Positions 1 through 6,039 of a stretch of 9,519 bases of DNA are shown here, piece after piece. The first letter of the stretch is position 1. The number at the start of each line of letters is the position of its first letter. Both the position numbers and the translations under genes were made by a program. Origin of the DNA: Burkholderiaceae bacterium (GTDB lineage: Bacteria > Pseudomonadota > Gammaproteobacteria > Burkholderiales > Burkholderiaceae); contig JAGOCV010000149.1 in assembly GCA_017998575.1 (NCBI GenBank), forward strand, positions 1 to 9,519, written 5' to 3'. The notes beneath the pieces are model-generated. The model saw only the letters and a program-made list of their open reading frames with translations. It had not been told where the DNA came from and made no database searches.

Positions 1-1522
1 CCATCTGCTGCCCATCGGCGCCAGTCCCGAGGACCAGGCCGCACAGTCCGAGGCCTGGACCGCCGCCGTTGCCTATGCCGCGCTGCTCCATGACATCGGC
101 AAGATCGCCGTCGATCTGCACGTCGAACTGTCCGACGGCTCGCTGTGGCACCCCTGGCACGGCCCGCTGCACCAGCCATACCGCTTCCGCTACCGCGACG
201 ATCGGGAATATCGGCTCCACAGCGCCGCGACAGGTTTACTCTACCGTCAACTGCTCGACCGTGATGCCCTGGACTGGCTCAGTGGCTATCCCGACCTGTG
301 GGGACCGCTGCTCTACGTCCTGGCCGGCCAGTACGAGCGCGCCGGCGTGCTGGGCGAACTTGTCGTGCAGGCCGACCGGGCTTCGGTGGCCCAGGAACTG
401 GGCGGCGATCCGGCCCGCGCCATGGCTGCACACAAGCATGCGCTGCAGCGCAAGTTGCTCGACGGGCTGCGCTACCTGCTCAAGGAACAGTTGAAGCTGA
501 ACCAGCCGGAAGCCTCCGATGGCTGGATCACCGAGGATGCCTTGTGGCTGGTAAGCAAGACGGTCTCGGACAAGCTGCGTGCGCACCTGCTGTCACTAGG
601 CGTCGACGGCATCCCCGCGAGCAACACCGCCGTCTTCAACGTGCTGCAGGATCACGGCATGTTGCAACCGACGCCGGACGGCAAGGCGGTCTGGCGCGCG
701 ACCGTGACCAGCACGACTGGCTGGTCCCACTCATTCACCCTGCTGCGTCTCGCTCCCGCGCTGATTTGGGAGTCTGGAGAGCGGCCAGCGCCCTTCGCAG
801 GGGCAGTGGCAATCGACGGGACACCGGCACCCAACAATGCCGATGCCTTGGTGCCCTCGCCGGCAATGACGGCAAAGCCAGCCACCGACGATCAAGAGTC
901 CCTTCCATGGGAGGGCGTCGACGCCGCGACTCCGGTTCACTTGCCTGCCGCACAAGCCGCACCCGATGTCATGGAGGACCTGCTGGCGATGGTAGGAATC
1001 GGCGATTTGCTTGTTCCCCAACAGGATGCGGAAGCCGTCTCGGGCGACGCACCCGCCGCTGGCCCTCAAACGCCACCGCCAACCTCGATGGTGCCCGTGC
1101 CGTCATCAGCGCCGGTGCCCACGTCCTCGTCGGCGCAGCCATCGGGCGAGCACTTCATGGCGTGGCTGAAACAAGGTATCGCTACCCGCCGGCTGGTCAT
1201 CAACGACGCGAAGGCGCTCGTGCATACGGTGGGCGACACGGCCTACCTGGTCAGCCCCGGGGTATTCCAACGCTACGCACAAGAACACCCCCAGGTCGGG
1301 ACTCTCGCCAAGCAGGAGAACCAGCAGGATTGGCAATGGGTACAAAAGCGCTTCGAGCGCCTGCAACTGCATCGCAAAAAGCCCAGGGGCCTGAACATCT
1401 GGACGTGCGATGTCACAGGCCCCAGGAAGTCCCGCCGCCTGTATGGCTATCTATTGCACGATGTTCGGCTCCTGTTCGCAGAGCCACCACCGAACAATCC
1501 TTACTTGTCACTTCTCGCGTAA
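1..1522 (+). CDS. traI: MobH/TraI_2-type conjugative relaxase, C-terminal part (partial)
   Basis: This is the last 506 residues of a relaxase of the ICE PFGI-1/ICEclc class. Such proteins nick oriT and lead the single strand into the type IV secretion channel. The frame (codons start at base 2) is open from the window edge to the TAA at 1520-1522, so the start is off-window. An HD metal-binding motif (LLHDIGK, His and Asp at fragment residues 30-31) belongs to the TraI_2 domain, which runs to about residue 255. A Pro/Ala/Ser-rich linker follows (about 260-380), then a TraI_2_C domain (about 381-506, from SGEHF through the basic LQLHRKK and the RRLYGYLLHD stretch). Family knowledge: MobH relaxases use an HD-type active site rather than a tyrosine. 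In ICEclc-type elements the gene lies at the border between the transfer core and the variable cargo, which fits the genes to its right. No frameshift is visible. The family call is firm; the exact ICE type is inferred. Confidence 0.88.
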   Translation, partial: HLLPIGASPEDQAAQSEAWTAAVAYAALLHDIGKIAVDLHVELSDGSLWHPWHGPLHQPYRFRYRDDREYRLHSAATGLLYRQLLDRDALDWLSGYPDLWGPLLYVLAGQYERAGVLGELVVQADRASVAQELGGDPARAMAAHKHALQRKLLDGLRYLLKEQLKLNQPEASDGWITEDALWLVSKTVSDKLRAHLLSLGVDGIPASNTAVFNVLQDHGMLQPTPDGKAVWRATVTSTTGWSHSFTLLRLAPALIWESGERPAPFAGAVAIDGTPAPNNADALVPSPAMTAKPATDDQESLPWEGVDAATPVHLPAAQAAPDVMEDLLAMVGIGDLLVPQQDAEAVSGDAPAAGPQTPPPTSMVPVPSSAPVPTSSSAQPSGEHFMAWLKQGIATRRLVINDAKALVHTVGDTAYLVSPGVFQRYAQEHPQVGTLAKQENQQDWQWVQKRFERLQLHRKKPRGLNIWTCDVTGPRKSRRLYGYLLHDVRLLFAEPPPNNPYLSLLA

Positions 1523-1526
1523 CCGG

Positions 1527-1540
1527 CGGCTCAAGAGCCG
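1527..1540. other. Short inverted repeat just after traI
   Basis: CGGCTC and GAGCCG are separated by AA, starting 5 nt after the traI stop. The hairpin could help end traI transcription, but the plus strand continues with TCCAAAAATG and has no T tract, so an intrinsic terminator is doubtful. It could equally be part of a nick region or chance in GC-rich DNA. Confidence 0.3.
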
Positions 1541-1600
1541 TCCAAAAATGCGACGCGGCGGACCAATCCGCAACGGCGCGAATCAGAACGTCGATATCGC

Positions 1601-1628
1601 TTGACCTCAAGTTTTGAGGCTTTGTAAT
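1601..1628 (+). promoter_or_regulatory. Promoter-like element with a SoxR-box-like palindrome lacking 3 central bases
   Basis: A consensus-like -35 (TTGACC, 1601-1606) and a -10 (TGTAAT, 1623-1628) are 16 bp apart. Between and overlapping them lies a palindrome, CCTCAA-GTT-TTGAGG (1605-1619). The SoxR operator is CCTCAAGTTAACTTGAGG and normally sits in a 19-bp spacer; removing AAC from its centre gives exactly the sequence here. It reads toward the RND efflux genes, with about 190 nt of leader before the ATG at 1816. The 293-bp gap 1523-1815 holds no other convincing gene. Alternatives are a weak hairpin terminator for traI (stem 6, loop 3, then CTTTGT) or a site for another MerR-family regulator. 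The motif is seen directly; promoter function is inferred. Confidence 0.5.
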
Positions 1629-1760
1629 GCCGCCGAGGTCGGTTTGCGCGCGCGTTCTGCGACGAGACGAGAAGCCGACAACCAACGGGATTCGATCTCT
1701 GCCGCATCTGTCGCTCATGGTCTTGCGCTGCCAAGAAAGCAGCGTCAGGGGACAGCGTGC

Positions 1761-1774
1761 AGCGCGATCGCGCT
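1761..1774. promoter_or_regulatory. 14-bp perfect palindrome in the leader of the RND operon
   Basis: AGCGCGATCGCGCT is a perfect two-fold palindrome ending 41 bp before the efflux gene start. Its position suits a repressor operator (RND pumps are often controlled by TetR-type repressors), but no regulator gene is present nearby, and GC-rich genomes often contain GCGATCGC-like palindromes. Confidence 0.3.
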
Positions 1775-1815
1775 CGCTTCATTCGCTTTACGACCTGACC
1801 ACGGAACCTGTTCAG

Positions 1816-3012
1816 ATGACGACTTCCAGCTCCGACCCTCGCGGCGTGCGCCTGCTTTGGATACTGATCTCCCTCAGCGCGATGGCGCTCGCAGGTTGTA
1901 AAGAGAACGCCGGAGCTGGCGCCGGAGGCCATCCACCGCCGCCGCAAGTCAGCGTCGCGCAGGTCGAGATCAAGCCCATCACGTAATGGGACGAATACAA
2001 CGGACGCATCGAAGCCATCGAGAGCGTCGAGCTGCGCCCACGGGTGTCTGGCTACGTCGAGCGGGTCGCCTATCGCGAAGGAGACGAGGTCAAGAAGGGC
2101 GATGTGCTCTTCATGATCGATGCCCGAAGCTACCGCGCGGAACTGGCCCGGGCCCAGGCGCAATTGACCCGGGCGCGCAGCGAAGCCGGCCGCAGCAGAA
2201 GCGAGGCGCAACGTGCCAAGGTGCTGGTCGAGCAGCAGGCTGTCTCCACCGAGGCCTGGGAGCAGCGCCGCGCCGCTGACGAGTCCGCGCAGGCTGAGGT
2301 GCAGGCCGCGCAGGCTGCGGTGGAGACGGCGCAGTTGAACCTGGAGAGGACCCAAGTGCGCTCGCCCATCAACGGGCGCGCCAGCCGTGCCCGCTTTACC
2401 GCAGGCAACCTGGTGGCCGCCAGCGATGCAGCCAGTGTGCTAACCACCATCGTGTTCCAGGACAGGGTCTATACCTACTTTGAGGCCGATGAGAAGGCGT
2501 TCCTGCGCTACTCGCGCATGGCGCGCAAGGGAGAGCGCCCCAGCGAGCGAGGCGGCCAGCTGCCGGTCCAGATCGCCCTGGCGGACAAGGCGGACTTCTC
2601 TCACACCGGCACGGTGGACTTCCTCGACAACCAGGTGGACCGGGGCAGCGGCACGATCGCCGTGCGCGCGGTGCTGGACAACAAGGATCGCGTTTTCACG
2701 CCGGGCCTCTATACCCGCGTGCGACTGGTCGGCAGCGGCGAATTCTCGGCCGTGTTGATCGACGACAAGGCGGTGCTGACCGACCACGACCGTAACTACG
2801 TCTACATCGTAGACAAGGATGGACTGGCGCAGCGACGTGATGTGAAACTGGGTGGCAGTTCCCATTGGCTGCGCATCGTGCGAGGGGGGCTGGCGGCGGG
2901 CGACCGCGTGATCGTCAACGGCGCGCAGAAGGTGTTCTTGCCGGGCATGCCTGTGCAGGCCACGGCGGTGCCCATGGTGGCTGCTGCGGCGCCCGCGTCC
3001 GCCACCAAATGA
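1816..3012 (+). pseudogene. RND efflux periplasmic adaptor (MexE/AcrA family), interrupted by an in-frame stop
   Basis: The intact protein would be about 398 residues: the membrane fusion component linking an inner-membrane RND pump to an outer-membrane channel. The start at 1816 is chosen because it gives a lipoprotein signal peptide with lipobox LAGC (Cys28) and is preceded by GGAA at 1803-1806. Codon 57 is TAA (1984-1986). Homology reads straight through it in the same frame: KPIT-stop-WDEYNGRIEA fits the MexE-type pattern NEWDEFTGRLEA, so a single base change GAA to TAA is the likely lesion. After the stop come the first lipoyl half (about 74-102, RVSGYVERVAYREGD), an alpha-helical hairpin rich in Ala/Gln/Glu (about 104-176), the second lipoyl half (RSPING at 182-187) and the barrel/membrane-proximal part (LDNQVDRGSGTIAVRA, TPGLYTRVRL, about 268-306). 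No in-frame restart would restore export. The start of its pump partner lies 92 bp downstream. A sequencing error at 1984 is the main alternative. Confidence 0.85.
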
Positions 3013-3104
3013 AGCACCACGCCGGAGCGCGCCACCGATCGGACGTATCACACAACGAGCGGCGCGGCGCGCTTCCCCCTGGACTCCTTTCAAGGTATTA
3101 GCCC

Positions 3105-3585
3105 ATGGACCTCTCCAAGTTCTTCATGGACAGGCCGATCTTCGCGGCTGTGCTGTCGATCGTCATCTTCGTCTCGGGCCTGCTCGCGATCCCGGCGCTG
3201 CCGATCAGCGAATATCCCAAGGTCGTGGTGCGCGCCGTGTATCCGGGCGCCAACCCCAAGGTGATTGCCGAGACCGTGGCGACACCCCTGGAGGAGCAGA
3301 TCAACGGCGTCGAAGGCATGATGTACATCAAGTCTGTCGCCGGCTCCGACGGCGTGCTGGTGACCACGGTCACCTTCCGTTCTGGCATCAACGCCGATGA
3401 CGCGACGGTGCGGGTACAAAACCGCGTCGCCCAGGCTCAGGCCCGGCTGCCCGCGATGTGGTGCGCCAGGGCATCACCGTCCAAAAGCAGTCCCCCGCCT
3501 TCCTGATGGTGGTGCACCTGACATCGCCCGATAAGCAGTACGACACGCTGTACCTTCGCAACTACGCCCGGCTGCACGTCAAGGA
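3105..3585 (+). pseudogene. RND efflux pump (MexF/AcrB family, HAE1), frameshifted and truncated
   Basis: Only the first 160 or so codons of a roughly 1,050-residue inner-membrane multidrug pump remain. The ATG at 3105 has AAGG at 3092-3095 as ribosome site. Visible are the N-terminus (MDLSKFFMDRPIFAAVLS), transmembrane segment 1 (residues about 13-32) and the start of the periplasmic porter domain (YPGANPKVIAETVATPLEEQINGVEGMMY). Three lesions: (a) LPISEYP is followed by KVVVRA, whereas the family has about five more residues here (EVVPPS-VVVRA), an apparent 15-bp deletion; (b) after LP (codon 116, ending at 3452) one base is missing, and adding an A after 3453 gives LPDDVVRQGITVQKQSP and moves the frame from 3 to 2; (c) homology ends after LHVKD at 3585, where unrelated sequence begins. 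Transmembrane segments 2-12 and any outer-membrane partner gene are absent, so it cannot function. Confidence 0.9.
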
Positions 3586-3850
3586 CAGTTGCACATCGAG
3601 CCGCGCAAGACCGACAACGAGTAGTCCTGTCCCAAGCAGTCGGGCGTCCCGGCGTGCCGCCGTCGCGCTGTCGTGCTGCGCATTGAGCCTCGCTGCGCGA
3701 GTCTCGCCCCTGTCGGGCTTCCATCGCTGGCGCCTCCGGCCCGGCTCGCTGATCCGTGCCTGCGCGCTCCGCTTGCCGAAAACCGGCGTGCGTGGGTGGC
3801 GTGAGGGGGCGGTCTTGCTGTGTCCCTTCGCCGACGACCACGCCGCGCAG
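3586..3850. other. Unassigned junction DNA between the mexF and parB remnants
   Basis: These 265 bp hold no gene I recognise. In frame 1, right after the breakpoint, a short open tail reads QLHIEPRKTDNE and stops at TAG 3622-3624. It looks like the end of a foreign coding sequence whose upstream part has been lost. The rest is GC-rich and lacks an obvious start codon with ribosome site for what follows. Frame 2 happens to stay open throughout, fusing the mexF and parB remnants into one artificial 612-codon reading frame (3458-5296). No insertion sequence end or target duplication could be found by eye. Confidence 0.5.
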
Positions 3851-5296
3851 GAAGCCACGTTCTATGGTGCGCCGGAATGGCAGCGCAGCCCGTCCAAGCT
3901 GCGCGAGCGCCTGACCGAGCGCGAAATCGACGCCGCGCACGCGCTGGTGCGCTTCGTCGGGCTGGACGCCTACCGGCAGGCAGGCGGCGGCATCCGCCGC
4001 GACCTGTTCGCGGAAGGCGATGCCGGAACCTACCTCACCGATACCGCAGTGCTGGAAACGCTCGTGCGCGACAAGCTGGCAACGCTGGCCGAGGACGTGC
4101 GCGCCGAGGGCTGGGCATGGGTGGAGGCCGTGCCGCATCTGGCCTACGAGGAACGGCAGGCGTTCCAGAACGCCCCGCGCCACCGCCGCGAGCCGACCAC
4201 CCGCGAGGCCCGCCGCATCGCCTCGCTGGAAACCCGCCTCGAAAAGATCGACGCCGAACTGGAAGAAGCCTGCGACGCCGAGGACGAGGCCAAGGCCGAG
4301 AAGCTGGAACAGCGGCGCGATCAGGTGGTCGGAGAACTGCAAGACGCGGAGAATGCCTTGCAAGGCTACGCCCCCGAAGTGCGCGAGGTGGCCGGTGCCA
4401 TCGTCACCATCGACCGCAACGGCGAGGCTGTTATTCATCGCGGCCTGCTGCGCGAAGCCGAGGCCAAGGCGCTGCGCACGCTGGAAAAGCTGCGGCGCGG
4501 CTTCGGCAGCACCGAAGGCGAAGCCGCCAACGAGGAGCACGAGGACGCCGACGACCCGCCCAAGGCCGCGAGCCTGTCCGACCAGCTGGCGCAGCGGTTG
4601 AGCGCCCACCGCACGGCGGCGCTGCAAATCGAAGTGGCCCGGCATCCGCACGTCGCGCTGGCCGCGCTGGTGCATGGCATGGTGCAGAAGGTTTTGCAGG
4701 ACAGCTACCACGGCCACGACCTGCCGCTGGGCGTGAGCCTGAAAGTGCAAGACCGGCTGGAAGGCATGGCCCCGGACTGGCCGGAGTCGCCCGCCGCTGT
4801 GGCGCTGCGCGAACTGCAACAGGTAGCCGGGGAAGCCTTGCCGGAGGACAGCGCCGAACTGTTCGCCGCGCTGCTGGCGAAGTCGCAAGACGAACTGGTG
4901 CGGCTGCTGGCCGTGTGCGTGGCTTCCACGGTGGACGTGGTGACGCCCCGTGCCACGCCGCACCAGCCCGGCGCAGAACTGGCGCAGGCCGTGGGCCTCG
5001 ACATGGCCGCATGGTGGAAGCCGACCGCAGAAGGCTACTTCAAGCACGTTTCCAAGGCCGTGATTCTGGATGCCGTGGGCGCGTTTGCACCGGAATTCGT
5101 CACCCGGCTGGCGAAGCTCAAGAAGGCCGACATTGCCAGCGAGGCCGAGCGGCTGGCCGATGGCACCGGCTGGATGCCCGCCATCTTCAAGGCCGAAGGC
5201 CCGCAGGAGGCCGCGCAGGAAGAAGGCCCGGAGCAGGACGCCCCGGAGGATACCGAGGCAATGGCGGATGAACCCGCCGAGGCACTGGCCGCTTGA
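3851..5296 (+). pseudogene. ParB-like (plasmid/ICE YubM-type) protein, C-terminal fragment
   Basis: About 481 codons in frame 2, ending at TGA 5294-5296, resemble the C-terminal region of large ParB/RepB/Spo0J-type proteins of plasmids and ICEs (F-plasmid YubM is a relative). Diagnostic stretches: ALVRFVGLDAYRQAGGGI followed by RDLFAEGD, YLTDTAVLETLVRDKLATLA, EGWAWVEAVP, and SAHRTAALQIEVARHPHVAL with ALVHGM. A charged coiled-coil-like region lies at about 4196-4380 (RLEKIDAELEEACDAEDEAK and onward), and the tail is acidic (EEGPEQDAPEDTEAMADEPA). The N-terminal ParB-type nuclease domain and the helix-turn-helix that should precede this part are absent, and there is no in-frame ATG with a ribosome site at the left border, which is placed by homology and uncertain by tens of bases. 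Codon use and frame are clean, so the loss is a truncation rather than gradual decay. The function of this family in ICE maintenance is not well defined. A shortened but expressed protein from a GTG/TTG start is possible but not supported. Confidence 0.72.
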
Positions 5297-5310
5297 CCCG
5301 CGCCGAAGGC

Positions 5311-5338
5311 AAGCGCCCCGGCCTCGACCGGGGCGCTT
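5311..5338 (+). terminator. Hairpin terminator after the parB remnant
   Basis: Perfect 11-bp arms, AAGCGCCCCGG and CCGGGGCGCTT, flank the 6-nt loop CCTCGA, 14 nt after the parB stop codon. It is followed by CGCTTTGTG, so the T tract is short. Stem strength and position make an intrinsic terminator for the plus-strand gene likely. Confidence 0.7.
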
Positions 5339-5384
5339 CGCTTTGTGTGGTGGCGCATCGAGACGAAGGAATAACCGCGATCAG

Positions 5385-5419
5385 CACCGCGCCCAGGCCG
5401 TTCCGCCCTGGGCGCGGTG
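5385..5419. repeat. Perfect 13-bp inverted repeat between the convergent units
   Basis: CACCGCGCCCAGG (5385-5397) and CCTGGGCGCGGTG (5407-5419) are separated by 9 nt. Neither side has a T tract, so it is not a typical intrinsic terminator. It lies in the 142-bp gap 5339-5480, where I see no gene, between the plus-strand terminator and the minus-strand one. It could be a protein-binding or recombination-related hairpin, or an insulating structure. Confidence 0.5.
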
Positions 5420-5480
5420 GACGCGAAATCCGGGTGCGACAGTGGCCGCGCCCGGTGTTCAAGGCCAATAGCCGAATTAA

Positions 5481-5518
5481 AACGCCGCCGCCTTCGCGCT
5501 GGCTCAGGCGGCGGCGTT
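5481..5518 (-). terminator. Rho-independent terminator of the padR-chrA-GNAT unit
   Basis: On the minus strand a 12-bp GC-rich stem (AACGCCGCCGCC, loop of 14 nt, GGCGGCGGCGTT) is followed by TTTTAATT, a good intrinsic terminator. Its first arm is formed by the last sense codons of the acetyltransferase gene, and the stop codon lies in the loop. Confidence 0.82.
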
Positions 5519-6034
5519 GAAGGCATCGCTGTAGTGCGCGATGCCTTCCGGCACTGTCCCATGCAGGGCCAGCGCCATGAAATAGCCGGGCGGCACGCCC
5601 GGCAGTTGCAAGCCCGCATGGGCCTGGAAGCCAAAGCGCGTGTAGTACGTTGGATCTCCCAGCAGCACGCAGCCTGCGGCCTGCATAGCCCGCAGTTCAG
5701 ACAGCGCCTGTTCCATCAGGCGCGAACCGATGCCTCGCCCCTGCCTTGGCGGCAGGACGGAGATCGGCCCCAACCCATACCAGCCCTCGGTCTTTCGCCT
5801 GTGCTCATGGGTGATCGTTACTGGCGACAGCGCGACGTGACCGACGACGCGCCCATGTTCTTCGGCCACGATGGAAAGCGTCAGTTCGTTGGCGGCACGC
5901 AAGGCGCGCACGATGAATTGCTCGGTGTGGCTGGTGTGTGGTGCATCAGCGAAGGCGGCGGTCGTGACCGCTTCGATGGCGGCAATGTCGTCGGCGGTTT
6001 CGTGTCGGAGCTGGATGGTCAGGGTGTGCCACAT
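5504..6034 (-). CDS. GNAT-family N-acetyltransferase (YhbS-like)
   Basis: A 176-residue protein of the GNAT fold, which moves an acetyl group from acetyl-CoA to an amine; the substrate is unknown. The acetyl-CoA pyrophosphate-binding motif A is clear: VLPPRQGRGIGSRLMEQAL (R97-Q-G-R-G-I-G103), preceded by the beta strand GWYGLGPISV. LLGDPTYYTRFGF (about 124-136) matches the YhbS-type (COG3153) C-terminal motif. I chose the ATG at 6034 because it begins 5 nt after the chrA stop and the GNAT homology starts there; an open extension to 6181 runs inside chrA and has no homology. No Shine-Dalgarno is visible, so translation probably depends on ribosomes finishing chrA. Length is normal and nothing is broken. 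It ends within the terminator hairpin. A direct role in chromate resistance is not established; its coupling to chrA is the only hint. Confidence 0.88.
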   Translation of the reverse strand: MWHTLTIQLRHETADDIAAIEAVTTAAFADAPHTSHTEQFIVRALRAANELTLSIVAEEHGRVVGHVALSPVTITHEHRRKTEGWYGLGPISVLPPRQGRGIGSRLMEQALSELRAMQAAGCVLLGDPTYYTRFGFQAHAGLQLPGVPPGYFMALALHGTVPEGIAHYSDAFNAAA

Positions 6035-6039
6035 GAGAT

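Noticed and set aside
298..1617. 439-codon open frame in another plus frame over traI
   Set aside because: Arg/Ala/Gly-rich low-complexity translation with no recognisable domain; it overlaps the clearly conserved traI frame and is a GC-rich shadow.
1605..1619. CCTCAA-GTT-TTGAGG read as an intrinsic terminator for traI
   Set aside because: The stem is only 6 bp with few GC pairs and a short T run; flanking -35 and -10 hexamers make the operator reading better, though the terminator reading is not excluded.
1531..2355. 274-codon minus-strand frame over the leader and the efflux adaptor
   Set aside because: Leu/Arg-rich translation with no motif; it runs antisense to conserved MexE-type sequence. 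I also checked it for a divergent soxR/MerR gene and saw no MerR helix-turn-helix.
3586..3850. Insertion sequence or CRISPR at the mexF/parB junction
   Set aside because: No transposase fragment, terminal inverted repeats, target duplication or regularly spaced repeats were visible; no tRNA or rRNA was recognised anywhere in the window either.
3437..5047. 536-codon open frame on the minus strand opposite the parB remnant
   Set aside because: His/Arg/Gln/Val-rich antisense composition, no domain, and it crosses the mexF/parB junction; shadow of the plus-strand codons.
3820..5271. 483-codon plus-strand frame over parB
   Set aside because: Extremely Arg-rich, no homology; shadow frame.
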